This document shows positions 52,723-62,109 of a stretch of DNA of 64,000 bases, piece by piece. The stretch covers positions 1,922,001-1,986,000 of the forward strand of contig CP124755.1 of assembly GCA_029972135.1 (NCBI GenBank), written 5' to 3'. The notes under the pieces are model-generated. The model saw only the letters and a program-made list of their open reading frames with translations. It was not told the DNA's origin and did no database searches. The translations under genes were made by a program, and so were the position numbers. Within the stretch, counting starts at the first letter, position 1. Every line of letters starts with the position of its first letter. Source of the stretch: Candidatus Thiocaldithrix dubininis. GTDB lineage: Bacteria; Pseudomonadota; Gammaproteobacteria; Thiotrichales; Thiotrichaceae.

Positions 52723-53304
52723 TTACCCGCCTAACTGTGTTAAGGCTAACCATTGCAAGGCAATAATCGCCAAAGCCGCTTTAATCTTACCCGCTTTCAA
52801 CCATTGCAATGCTTGTTTAAACGGAATCACTTGAATACGAATATCTTCATGCTCATCGGCCAAGCCAAACACCCCGCTTTTAACTTGTGATAAGTCTAAC
52901 GCTGCGTAATACAAACTAATGACTTCGGTTGATCCGCCTGCACTGGGATAGAAATCCATAATGTGTTTAACTGAATCGACGTGGCAACCAGCTTCTTCCT
53001 GTGCTTCACGCCGTGCCACCTCCTCCGTACTTTCACCGTCTTCGACAATTCCCGCCACAATTTCTAACATCCATGCTTGTTCTGGTTCACGTAAAGCTGA
53101 ACCCGGGCGAAACTGCTCAACTAATAACACGGTATCCGCGTTTGGATCATGCAATAACACCGCAACCGCATTACCACGCTCGAATATTTCGCGTTTAAAC
53201 GGGCTTGTCCAACCACCGTTAAACAGTTCATGGCGAAATGTCCAAGACTCTAGACGAAAAAATCCCTGATACAAGGTATGTTGTTGCATAATTTCAAATT
53301 GCAT
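52723..53304 (-). CDS. nudF: ADP-ribose pyrophosphatase (Nudix, NudF-like)
   Basis: NudF hydrolyses ADP-ribose to AMP and ribose-5-phosphate. The Nudix box is complete: GIVEDGESTEEVARREAQEEAG (about residues 92-113). LEIVAG precedes it and FYPSAGGSTEVISLYYA follows, as in E. coli NudF. The ATG at 53304 has AAAGG about 8 nt upstream; the longer frame from 53394 has a hydrophobic, atypical leader. It is first of a nudF-tetR-gst set. Confidence 0.92.
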   Translation of the reverse strand: MQFEIMQQHTLYQGFFRLESWTFRHELFNGGWTSPFKREIFERGNAVAVLLHDPNADTVLLVEQFRPGSALREPEQAWMLEIVAGIVEDGESTEEVARREAQEEAGCHVDSVKHIMDFYPSAGGSTEVISLYYAALDLSQVKSGVFGLADEHEDIRIQVIPFKQALQWLKAGKIKAALAIIALQWLALTQLGG

Positions 53305-53447
53305 AAAGCCAACCTTTGCTAAGTTTAGATAAGTGTGAGCGATTGCCTTAGTGAATTGCAACGTCTTTACAAGCGTTCTGCAAAGCTTCTGCACATGCTT
53401 GCTCTAAGCTAGGCGTACTCACTAATAAGTAATAACAGGTAACTTTA

Positions 53448-54011
53448 ATGCGTAAACAACGTTGGTATAAACGCTTAGCGCTCATCGCCTTGGTGTATGG
53501 CTTAGGCATTGCCGCCATTTGGTGGGACGGCGCCCAATCGACCTACCAACCTGCTGAATATGCCGTGGTTTTAGGCAATCAAGTGTATCGCAATGGGCAA
53601 TTATCGAAACGTTTACAAGCGCGGGTAAATCGAGCCGCAGAATTATATCGGCAAGGTACGGTTAAACGCATTATTGTCAGCGGTGGCATTGGCAAAGAAG
53701 GTAAAGATGAAGCGCTAGCCATGCGGGACTTTTTGGTTCAACAAGGCATTCCTTTTAATGCCATTGTTACGGATTCTAAGGGTGCGAATACGCAACTCAC
53801 GGCGCAAAATGCCTTACAATGGGCAAGCCCCGAACAGCCCATTATTGTAGTTTCACAGCTCTATCATTTATCACGTACCAAAATGGCATTTCAGCAAGCA
53901 GGCTTTCAACAAGTGGGCGCAGCGTATCCTGATTATTTTGAACGTCGTGATATTTACGCCTCAGTGCGAGAATTACCGGCTTGGCTTAGTTATGCATTAG
54001 GCAAGTCTTAA
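53448..54011 (+). CDS. YdcF/SanA-like DUF218 protein
   Basis: A 187-aa protein with one N-terminal membrane helix (about 9-25) and a DUF218 domain (about 35-180). Signatures are AVVLGNQVYRNGQLSKRLQARV, RIIVSGGIGKEGKDEALAM, SKGANTQLTAQNAL and VVSQLYHLSRTKMAF. Related proteins (SanA, ElyC, YdcF) affect envelope integrity or peptidoglycan-linked lipid metabolism; the reaction is not settled. It is divergent from nudF by about 140 bp and followed 9 nt later by a DUF2809 protein. Confidence 0.88.
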   Translation: MRKQRWYKRLALIALVYGLGIAAIWWDGAQSTYQPAEYAVVLGNQVYRNGQLSKRLQARVNRAAELYRQGTVKRIIVSGGIGKEGKDEALAMRDFLVQQGIPFNAIVTDSKGANTQLTAQNALQWASPEQPIIVVSQLYHLSRTKMAFQQAGFQQVGAAYPDYFERRDIYASVRELPAWLSYALGKS

Positions 54012-54020
54012 GGAACAAGC

Positions 54021-54431
54021 ATGACACAAACTGACAGGCGCTTACATTATCTATTCATCAGCCTTGGCTTATTGCTAGTTGAATTTATGATTGCCACTCA
54101 ATTCACGGAAATTGTCTGGATTCGTGCCTTTTTCGGTGATTTTCTGGTAGTCATTTTGCTGTATACAGGAGTTAAAAGTGTGGCTAACGTTGCGCCCCAA
54201 CCCTTAGCACTGGGCATTTTTGGGTTTGCGTGTTTAGTGGAATTTGCCCAATATTTCAAAATCGCGGATATTCTACAACTGACCGGCTGGGCGCGAACCA
54301 TTGTTGGCACAAGTTTTAGTGGATATGACATCCTAATGTATGGCTTAGGCTGTCTCTGTATTTATGCACTTGATGGTTATTTTGCCTTAACTCAGCACAC
54401 TAAGCGGCGCATCCTGCAATTGAAGCACTAA
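54021..54431 (+). CDS. DUF2809 family membrane protein
   Basis: A 136-aa integral membrane protein with four hydrophobic segments. Signature sequences are WIRAFFGDFLVVILLYTG, CLVEFAQYFKIADIL and GTSFSGYDILMYGLGCL, characteristic of DUF2809. AAGGAACA precedes the ATG. It sits 9 nt after the YdcF-like gene, so they may form a small envelope-related operon. Function unknown in the family. Confidence 0.85.
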   Translation: MTQTDRRLHYLFISLGLLLVEFMIATQFTEIVWIRAFFGDFLVVILLYTGVKSVANVAPQPLALGIFGFACLVEFAQYFKIADILQLTGWARTIVGTSFSGYDILMYGLGCLCIYALDGYFALTQHTKRRILQLKH

Positions 54432-54526
54432 CGCAATGAAATATTTAGTTCAAACGTAAAACTCGTTAAACTTAGCCAAAACACTTATACCCACCCTTTC
54501 GCTATCTATCTACTGTAAAGTGCCGA

Positions 54527-55078
54527 ATGAAAGAAAACAGTGTAACGCGCTGGTTTGGCGACGCGTTTAAACAATTACACCCCTCGTTGCAACACCTGCA
54601 TCGAGAAGGCGGACGGCTACAAGGTATCGCTGAAATTAAGCTTGGCGAAAATCTGGTCGCACGTTGGCTAGGCAAACGCTTGGCCTATAAATTAGGTATT
54701 CCGGTACAAGCCAATACTTGCGACTTTGGGGTAGAAATCACCTATACCCCCGATTTATTATTGTGGGGTCGGCGCTTTGGCGAACAAAAAGTTATGTCGA
54801 CTTTTAAACCCGTCGGGCATTACCCACACGGTTATTGGGTTGAGCGCACAGGTGCAATCAATCTGCAACTAGGTGTGAATATCATTGATGGCGGCTGGCA
54901 TTGGCAACAGCAACGAATTCGCTTATTTGGCTTAACCCTACCCTTAGGCTTAATGCCCCGTACCACTGCGTATAAAACCTTCGCTAATAATAAATATGTT
55001 TTTAATGTGGTTATTACCCTACCGTTCTTCGGCAATCTATTAAGTTACAGCGGCGAATTAGACGCCCTACCCTTATAA
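54527..55078 (+). CDS. DUF4166 domain protein
   Basis: A 183-aa protein matching DUF4166: WFGDAFKQLHPSLQHLHREGGRLQG at the start, then LPVQANTCDF-like and WGRRFGEQKVMSTFKP, then GLTLPLGLMPRT near the end. No membrane helix or signal peptide is seen. This family often appears as the C-terminal partner of saccharopine-dehydrogenase-like or lipid-related proteins; here it stands alone. Its function is unknown. A terminator-like hairpin follows at 55126-55147. Confidence 0.82.
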   Translation: MKENSVTRWFGDAFKQLHPSLQHLHREGGRLQGIAEIKLGENLVARWLGKRLAYKLGIPVQANTCDFGVEITYTPDLLLWGRRFGEQKVMSTFKPVGHYPHGYWVERTGAINLQLGVNIIDGGWHWQQQRIRLFGLTLPLGLMPRTTAYKTFANNKYVFNVVITLPFFGNLLSYSGELDALPL

Positions 55079-55125
55079 TTTATCGCTAATTAGGCATTTT
55101 ACAATCTAATTATTCAAATGGTCGT

Positions 55126-55147
55126 TGGGGTTTTTAATTAAACCCCA
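55126..55147 (+). terminator. Terminator-like hairpin after the DUF4166 gene
   Basis: TGGGGTTT/AAACCCCA, 8 bp with a 6-nt loop, lies 48 nt after the DUF4166 stop. The T-run after the stem is poor, so the role is tentative. Confidence 0.5.
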
Positions 55148-55327
55148 GTTCAAATTGCCTTTGCTAAGCTACGCGCGCTTTTCATCTAATAATTTGATCA
55201 TTCAATTAATATTTTAATAAAAGCTGAATTATTATTTAAATCGAAAACCTTTGACTACGCTTATAGTCTTACCTTAAACAAGCATAGTTTTTTAATCCGG
55301 TTAACAATTAATTAAAGGAATAAACCG

Positions 55328-55624
55328 ATGCGTTCAACCGTTTGTTTAGGATTACCCCTAATCCTAAGCTTAGCTATATTTCCCAGCTCAAGTATGGCAG
55401 CAATTAAAGCCACATTAAAAATTACGGCTAATCAGGAAACCGTTATTCGTAAGATAATGAACTTACCGATTAATATTATTTATACATTAATCGTAAATGA
55501 CAGTGATTTTAATGGCAAACTAAATGTAGGTGATGTTGCCATTGCTACCAATACTAAAAACAATACTGATACTAAACAACACACACTGACCGCTAAAGAT
55601 ATTTATATTATTAATAAAATATAA
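55328..55624 (+). CDS. Small exported protein of unknown function
   Basis: A 98-aa protein with a clear signal peptide (LPLILSLAIFPSSSMAA, cut near residue 24). The mature part is about 70 residues, Lys/Asn/Thr-rich, with IKATLKIT and VNDSDFNGKLNVGDVAI. The DFNGKLNVGD loop resembles a dockerin or EF-hand-like calcium site, but only one copy exists. AAAGGA precedes the ATG. It is preceded by a long AT-rich, gene-free region (55079-55327) and ends at a convergent terminator. No family was recognised. Confidence 0.65.
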   Translation: MRSTVCLGLPLILSLAIFPSSSMAAIKATLKITANQETVIRKIMNLPINIIYTLIVNDSDFNGKLNVGDVAIATNTKNNTDTKQHTLTAKDIYIINKI

Positions 55625-55632
55625 ATACCTCT

Positions 55633-55662
55633 ACTAGCTCCGATATTAATATTGGAGCTAGT
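55633..55662. terminator. Bidirectional terminator between the small exported protein and RND genes
   Basis: A 9-bp stem ACTAGCTCC/GGAGCTAGT encloses a nearly palindromic ATATTAATAT core, so the pairing extends further. It lies between convergent genes and serves both strands. Confidence 0.85.
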
Positions 55663-55674
55663 CTAAAAAGTTAA

Positions 55675-58600
55675 TCAAGCAGATAATTTTACCGTTTGAT
55701 GATCCGAATGCCGTCTAAAATACCGCAGTATTTTTTTCAGGAGTTTTTCAAAATCATCTACATAAGTAAAAATTACGGGAATAACCAACAAACTTAATAA
55801 AGTTGAGGTTAATAAGCCACCAATTACTACAATTGCCATTGGCGAACGGAAGCTAGGTTCAGCGCCTAAACCTAAAGCCACCGGCAACATACCCGCACCC
55901 ATTGCAATCGTTGTCATAATGATAGGTTGCGCCCGTTTACGACAGGCATCCAATACCGCATCGTATAACGGCATACCGTGTTCTTTGTAAGCCATGACCG
56001 CGTAATCCACTAACAGAATCGAGTTCTTCGCCGCAATCCCCATCAACATTAAAATACCGATAACGCTAGGCATGGAAAAACTATTATGCGTTATCAATAA
56101 GGCGACAAATGCCCCACCAAACGATAACGGTAATGCCGCTAAAATCGTTAGGGGTTGCAAGAAATCGTGGAATAACAACACTAATACGATGTAAATCAAT
56201 AACACGCCGACTAGCATGGCGTTGCCAAAGCTTGAGAATAACTCCGCCATACGCTCAGCTTCACCGGATTTTGGTTGAGTAACGCCTGCGGGTAGATTTT
56301 GTAAGGAAGGCAATTTAGCCACTTCCGCTTGCACATCGCCAATAATCCGCGAGCCTAATTCGACCTCAAAGGTAATATTGCGTTTACGATCTAAACGGTC
56401 AATTTGTGCGGGACCACTGCCCATTTTAATACTGGCTACCGTGGCTAATGGCACTTCACCGCGAATACTTTTCACCCCCAAATTACGAATTAAATCAAGG
56501 TTGGTACGCCAAGCCGGATCAAGCTGTACCCGAATATTGACCTGACGTTCGTCTAAATTCAATTTGGGCAAACTGGTAGCAAAATCACCAGAGGTCGCTA
56601 AGCGCATAGCGTTGGATAATGCCCCCGCCGTAATGCCTAAATCCCCGGCTTTCACATAGTCTGGAATAATGTGTAATTCTGGGCGTTGTAAACTGGCAGA
56701 GGATTTAATGTTACCAATACCTTTTAAGGTACGTAAATCACGTTCAACGGCTTGGCTGGCTTCTTGCAGTAATACTGCATTTTCACCGGCTAAAGTTACT
56801 TGTAAAATCTCGCCCGAACCACCGACACCAACCGAAACACGCGCCCCCGGCAATACTTGTAGACGTTGGCGCATTTCCGCTTCAATCGCCGTTTGCTTAC
56901 GCTTACGTTCATTGCGATGAATGAGTTTCACGGTTAAGGTGGCTTTACGTACATCAGCCGTGCCACTTTGCCCCATGGGTCCACCTGTACCGCCCCCCGT
57001 GCCTACATTAGAGAACACCTGAATGACGCCATCCACTTGGCTAATAATTTTGCGGGCTTGTTCCGCCGCACTATAGGTTTCTTCTAAGGTTGAACCGGGT
57101 TGCAGCTCAACTTTAACGCTGGTACGTCCGCTATCGGCCACAGGCACAAAACCTTTAGGCAACATAGGCACTAGCATGACCGAGCCAATAAAGAATGCTA
57201 GGGTTAAAACCATCGTAATGATGCGATGATGTAAACACCAGTTCACTAAGCGTAGATAAGCCGCTTTCACCGGACTATCACCGTGTTTTTCTTCAGCGTG
57301 TGGCTTTAAGAAATACGCAGCCATCATTGGTGTTAGCAAACGCGCCACCATTAAGGACGCAAACACCGAAACTGAAGCGGTAATACCAAATTGTTCAAAA
57401 AACTTACCCGGTACGCCCGGCATAAACGCGGTTGGTAGAAATACGGCAATCAAGGAAAATGTCGTGGCAATTACCGCTAAACCGATTTCATCCGCTGCTT
57501 CCATTGCCGCTTCATACGGGGTTTTACCCATTTGCAAATGCCGCACAATATTTTCAATTTCGACAATGGCATCGTCCACCAAAATCCCCACCACCAAGGC
57601 TAATGCCAACAGCGTTAAGGTATTTAAGCTATAACCCAAATATTGCATAACCAAAAAGGTGGGAATAATCGAAAGTGGCAAAGCGACCGCCGACACTAAC
57701 GTTGCACGCCAATCACGCAAGAATAAATACACCACAATAATGGCTAAAAATGCGCCTTCATACAGTAACTCCATTGAACCTTTAAAATTATCCGTAATAG
57801 GTTCAACCGTATCTGCCGCTTCTGTTATCTTTAAATAAGGGTGTTGTGCTTGAAAGTTAGCTACGGTATGACGCACCTTATCAGCCACGGCGACCGCACT
57901 CGCCCCCTTACTACGCATAATTTCAAAGCCGACCACCTTTTTACCGTCTAATAACGCGTAATTAGTACGTTCGGCTACCGTATCTTTGACTTGCGCAATA
58001 TCGCTTAAACGCACGGTACGCCCATCACCTAACGGAATGGTTAGGGCTTCAATATCTTGGGTATCTTGGGCAGCGGCTAAAGTACGAATCGACTGAATAT
58101 TGCCACCAATATCCGAGCGCCCACCCGAGGAATCTTGCTGCACTAGCTTTAATTGATTGGAAATATCCGCCGCCGTTACACCCAAGGCTTGCATTTTAAT
58201 GGGATCAAGATCGACATGTACTTCCCGCGTCACACCCCCAATACGTGAAACCTTGCCCACCCCTTTGACGGCTAGTAACGCTTTGGAGACATCATTATCA
58301 ATCATCCACGACACTGCTTCTTCTGTCATGGAAGGCGCATCGACCGTAAAGGTTAATATTGCGCTACCCGCCGTGGTCACTTTAGAAACCGTTGGTGAGG
58401 TCATACTTGCAGGCAAATCTGCTTTAATACTATCAACCGCATTACGCACTTCATTTAAGGCAACATCCACATCCTTGTCGATATTAAATTCTACCCGCGT
58501 TGAAGCGCTACCATTCGTCAGCGTGGTACGAATATGTTCAATACCATCTAAAGTCGCCACCTGGTTTTCAATCTTACGCGCAACTTCTGTTTCCAACTGG

Positions 58601-58770
58601 CTGGGTGCTGCACCTTCTAATGAAGCATTGACCGTAATAGTGGGCAAATCAATATCGGGGAAATCTTGAATGCCTAACGCTTTAAAACTCTTAATCCCCA
58701 AAAATGTCAGTAATGCAAACAGCAAAATAGACGGAACAGGATGGCGAATTGACCATGCCGAAATATTCAT
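55675..58770 (-). CDS. RND-family efflux transporter permease
   Basis: A 1031-aa inner-membrane proton-driven exporter of the HAE1/AcrB type. It starts with SIRHPVPSILLFALLTFLGIKSFKALGIQDFPDIDLPTITV, has the conserved DDAIVEIENI in TM4, GFVPVADSGRTSVKVELQPG, and a second half ending at LLTSTLLSLLVIPVIFTY. Two porter regions lie between helices. Typical substrates are drugs, metabolites or dyes; none can be named here. No membrane-fusion (MFP) or outer-membrane channel gene lies beside it: upstream is glutamate dehydrogenase. The partner proteins may be elsewhere on the chromosome. Confidence 0.92.
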   Translation of the reverse strand: MNISAWSIRHPVPSILLFALLTFLGIKSFKALGIQDFPDIDLPTITVNASLEGAAPSQLETEVARKIENQVATLDGIEHIRTTLTNGSASTRVEFNIDKDVDVALNEVRNAVDSIKADLPASMTSPTVSKVTTAGSAILTFTVDAPSMTEEAVSWMIDNDVSKALLAVKGVGKVSRIGGVTREVHVDLDPIKMQALGVTAADISNQLKLVQQDSSGGRSDIGGNIQSIRTLAAAQDTQDIEALTIPLGDGRTVRLSDIAQVKDTVAERTNYALLDGKKVVGFEIMRSKGASAVAVADKVRHTVANFQAQHPYLKITEAADTVEPITDNFKGSMELLYEGAFLAIIVVYLFLRDWRATLVSAVALPLSIIPTFLVMQYLGYSLNTLTLLALALVVGILVDDAIVEIENIVRHLQMGKTPYEAAMEAADEIGLAVIATTFSLIAVFLPTAFMPGVPGKFFEQFGITASVSVFASLMVARLLTPMMAAYFLKPHAEEKHGDSPVKAAYLRLVNWCLHHRIITMVLTLAFFIGSVMLVPMLPKGFVPVADSGRTSVKVELQPGSTLEETYSAAEQARKIISQVDGVIQVFSNVGTGGGTGGPMGQSGTADVRKATLTVKLIHRNERKRKQTAIEAEMRQRLQVLPGARVSVGVGGSGEILQVTLAGENAVLLQEASQAVERDLRTLKGIGNIKSSASLQRPELHIIPDYVKAGDLGITAGALSNAMRLATSGDFATSLPKLNLDERQVNIRVQLDPAWRTNLDLIRNLGVKSIRGEVPLATVASIKMGSGPAQIDRLDRKRNITFEVELGSRIIGDVQAEVAKLPSLQNLPAGVTQPKSGEAERMAELFSSFGNAMLVGVLLIYIVLVLLFHDFLQPLTILAALPLSFGGAFVALLITHNSFSMPSVIGILMLMGIAAKNSILLVDYAVMAYKEHGMPLYDAVLDACRKRAQPIIMTTIAMGAGMLPVALGLGAEPSFRSPMAIVVIGGLLTSTLLSLLVIPVIFTYVDDFEKLLKKILRYFRRHSDHQTVKLSA

Positions 58771-58901
58771 GCTTATCCCTTGTTAGAATCCTTAGCAAGC
58801 CTTAGCTTTCGTTAATAGCATATTGTAGCAAGCTGGACAAACGCCTGTTGATAATCCGCAAAGACTCGGGCAATACCAAGTCTTTGCTAGATAACGATAC
58901 A

Positions 58902-61900
58902 CTAAGCAACGTTAGTTAAAGCCAAGCGCCGCACTTGTGCCTCAATTAAATCACCATACATCGTATTGTCGTCATTTTCGTAAACTAATGATGAGGCTAA
59001 TTTAACCGCTAATACCGCGTATTTAATTTTCTCGGGTAAGCGATCAATACGCTCGGGGAAATCTGTCTGAATCAATTGCGCCATATTTTGCAAAATCGCA
59101 TGTCGATACGCTGCTTCTTGGACTTTTTGCGGATTCGCTTGGAAGTAAGCAAACATCCGTGCGTAATGCTCATTAATTTGCCGACTAATCACATTGGTAA
59201 AATCAGTGTAAGGCACAACGCCGCCTGCTTCCCGATGGCGTTTGATAATTAGACGTGCTTCTTGTTCAGCTAAGCGATTGAGAATCTGCAACACGTCCGC
59301 AACATAAGCGGTTTTATGCGCTAAAAACTCGGCGTCGCTTAACATCAAATTGCCTAAAATTTCATAAGATGAAGAAATCACACCGCATTTATTGGCAGAA
59401 GCATCGCGCATAATCACTACACCTTGTTGCTGAAGCACTAAACGCGCATCCGGTGTAATAAAGGAGTTTGCGCCTTCAATAACCACTTTAGCACTGGGCT
59501 TGCCTTGCTTATCCGAAAAGTTCGCCACGTTATACGCAGCAATGGTTTCGGGACGACCACCTGCCGGAATAAATAAATCGGTTTGTACCGTAAACGGCAA
59601 GCTATCAAAGGTTTTGTAAAATTCGTCGGTAGAAATCCAGCTTTCTTGCAAGCCTTGTTCCGTCATGTGTACTTTGCGATACAGCTCCCGAATACCGTCT
59701 TTATGTTTTTGCAGGCGATAAATCATAAAGCCGCCCACATGTAGGGCATTTACGTCTAAGGCTTGTAAATCGTCTTTTAAGACAATTTTCGCTAAAGCGG
59801 CGTGTTCTACACCTGCGGGATCAAATACCGCCCCCGTGCCGTCAACAATCATCCGAATTTGTACGTTTGGGCAACGTTCTAACAAGAGCTTCATGCTATT
59901 ACCCGCTACGTCCCCATTGGGTCCGCCGGTAATTTTCACGCTAAAGGCATCCGTGTGCATATTAATGCCCTGCGTTTCCTGCATCGTTACTTCCGCAAAA
60001 CGCATCACACCGCGTGACGTCACACCATATTCCTTATGATTAATGCCCACCTGCTTACTGGACATAATGCCTGAACCCAATATATATCCGCGCTTAACAG
60101 CTTGTTGCGCAATGATTTCAATCATTACGTCATGCATATTTTCATCTGGGCCTAACTCAATCGGCTCTTGTTCGCCGTAATAATCGACGACTCGCGGGTC
60201 TTTAGCATTACCGTTAGTATCAGTCACAAATAAATCTAAAAACGCTTGGGTAAAGCCGTATTGCAGCTTATACAAATATTGCAACACGGTATTTTTCGGT
60301 GTGCCGGGGCGGGTATTTAAAATCGTGACCATTTTCGAGCCACCTTCATAAATATCCTTATTTTTCAAATGCTGGGTATGCGCTAACACATAATTTTCGC
60401 GGAATAACGTATTCGCACTATTTACAAAATCATCATGCCCTTGCGTCATTAAGGTACGCCAACCGCCACGTGCAATATCGGAAAAGCCAATGTGATAGCC
60501 TGAACCGCTACGTCCCGAGAAAAAAGTAATACGAAACGGGCGATCTTTTGGTAAATCAGCGGTAAAACTAACATCCAGTTCATCCAAGTAAACAGGATTT
60601 AAACGAAACGCGAGGGCGTGTTTTTCAGGTACAAAAAAGTTAGTTTTCAAGCAGTGGTTAATAAAACTCATGGCACAACGGAAGATCGTGCGGCGGGTTT
60701 CATCCAGTAAACGGCGTCCCGTATTAAAATTGTCAACTTCCTGCGTTAACTCGCTTAATTCACGAGTATAACGCTGGGTACGCTCGTCAGCGCTCAGTTC
60801 TGGGTCAAAGCGGGCATAAAATAGGTTGACAAAGCGTTGGCTAATATCGGGATGATGATGGAAAGCGCGCTGCACTTCGTCGGGATCGTAACGATCCGGC
60901 TGATTATGCGCCAAATTGGTATAGCAAAAGGTAATCAGCGCTTTAATCAGATTGGCATCCATCGCGCTCATTAGGCCTGTTTCAACCAAGGCGCGGAAAC
61001 TTGCCGAAGAAGAGGACATTATCTGTGTGTTATACAGCTCGTTTTGCAATTCACGGTAGCGCGTATTGCCTTTTTCCAATAACACGCCATCGCGGGGATT
61101 CACATAAAACGTAGCCAAAAAGGTGGGAAATACGCCATTACTCATGGTAACGGTATAAGCACGTTTTACCCCAATATTTAAACGCTTAAATACTTCAAAT
61201 ACTTGCAATAAAAAATCATGTTGCGGCGGATTGCTAACGCCAAACATAATACGCGCGGTTTCCGTGCCTTCACGTTGACTTAACGCTTGCATATCTAAAT
61301 AAATACCGCCGCTTTGTTGGGTCTGATGATATAAATACATTACCCGCGCCAAGCGTTCCGCATGGGATACCTGCACATATTGCGGATTATTCACCCATAA
61401 CAAGCGTAATAATTTTTCAAATTCGACTTGCTGATAATCTAAGGGATAAGCTTGCGCGGCGGCAGCAGCTACTTGTTCCACAATATAGGCAGGTACAGGT
61501 GCAGCCTGTTGATCTGCCATTGCTGCCGCAATCTCAGCGTCGGATTTGAGATCATAATCAAAGCGCATTACCTCCAAAGCTTGCGCACGCTCTGGCAAGG
61601 GTTTTAAGGAAGTATTGATTTCAGAATAAGACAAATTATCGCGTGGCTTTAATACCTTTAAGGTGTTGTAAATGGAATTAGTCGCCGCTAATTGTGCCAA
61701 CATTAAACGTTCGGGATTATCAATCAGCCGCATAAAAGGCAGACGTTCAATCCGATTAATACCTTCTACCAATACGGCTAAGGCATCGGTTTGATCACGG
61801 TTAAAACTAAAGAAATACGGGTGCATCGCGGTTTGCAACCAAGCCAGATTGCTGGGCTGACGCGCATCATTTTGTTGCACATTACGCTGCACTTGCTGCA

Positions 61901-61925
61901 TAACGCTGGAAACGATATCAGTCAT
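58902..61925 (-). CDS. gdh: Large NAD-dependent glutamate dehydrogenase (about 115-kDa class)
   Basis: A 1007-aa glutamate dehydrogenase that converts glutamate to 2-oxoglutarate, with NAD as the expected acceptor. The catalytic half (about 470-900) has SDIARGGWRTLMTQGHDDF, the nucleotide fold ITGGPNGDVAGNSM, and VVIEGANSFITPDARLVL. RDASANKCGVISSSYEIL follows. The long N-terminal half and total length match the 115-kDa type, unlike the 50-kDa hexameric or the 180-kDa enzymes. The ATG at 61925 has AAAGGA 8 nt upstream; the longer frame adds nine residues. It is a single-gene unit with 130-150 bp intergenic regions at both ends. Confidence 0.85.
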   Translation of the reverse strand: MTDIVSSVMQQVQRNVQQNDARQPSNLAWLQTAMHPYFFSFNRDQTDALAVLVEGINRIERLPFMRLIDNPERLMLAQLAATNSIYNTLKVLKPRDNLSYSEINTSLKPLPERAQALEVMRFDYDLKSDAEIAAAMADQQAAPVPAYIVEQVAAAAAQAYPLDYQQVEFEKLLRLLWVNNPQYVQVSHAERLARVMYLYHQTQQSGGIYLDMQALSQREGTETARIMFGVSNPPQHDFLLQVFEVFKRLNIGVKRAYTVTMSNGVFPTFLATFYVNPRDGVLLEKGNTRYRELQNELYNTQIMSSSSASFRALVETGLMSAMDANLIKALITFCYTNLAHNQPDRYDPDEVQRAFHHHPDISQRFVNLFYARFDPELSADERTQRYTRELSELTQEVDNFNTGRRLLDETRRTIFRCAMSFINHCLKTNFFVPEKHALAFRLNPVYLDELDVSFTADLPKDRPFRITFFSGRSGSGYHIGFSDIARGGWRTLMTQGHDDFVNSANTLFRENYVLAHTQHLKNKDIYEGGSKMVTILNTRPGTPKNTVLQYLYKLQYGFTQAFLDLFVTDTNGNAKDPRVVDYYGEQEPIELGPDENMHDVMIEIIAQQAVKRGYILGSGIMSSKQVGINHKEYGVTSRGVMRFAEVTMQETQGINMHTDAFSVKITGGPNGDVAGNSMKLLLERCPNVQIRMIVDGTGAVFDPAGVEHAALAKIVLKDDLQALDVNALHVGGFMIYRLQKHKDGIRELYRKVHMTEQGLQESWISTDEFYKTFDSLPFTVQTDLFIPAGGRPETIAAYNVANFSDKQGKPSAKVVIEGANSFITPDARLVLQQQGVVIMRDASANKCGVISSSYEILGNLMLSDAEFLAHKTAYVADVLQILNRLAEQEARLIIKRHREAGGVVPYTDFTNVISRQINEHYARMFAYFQANPQKVQEAAYRHAILQNMAQLIQTDFPERIDRLPEKIKYAVLAVKLASSLVYENDDNTMYGDLIEAQVRRLALTNVA

Positions 61926-62109
61926 GATGTTTATCCTTTGGTGGGTAAGCATTTTAATTTTTAAGTCTCGTGCTACTAGCCTAGCCTAAGCCCGCTGTCT
62001 TACCAATTAAGCCAACATTACAGCGGATTATTCCGGGTTATTTGTTTAGGTATTCGCTGCCAACCTATGTTTACTTCTACACTTAACGCACTCACCAATA
62101 GGACTTGCT

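Noticed and set aside
58157-58669. A 170-codon plus-strand frame inside the RND gene
   Set aside because: Antisense shadow of the conserved pump sequence; no start signal.
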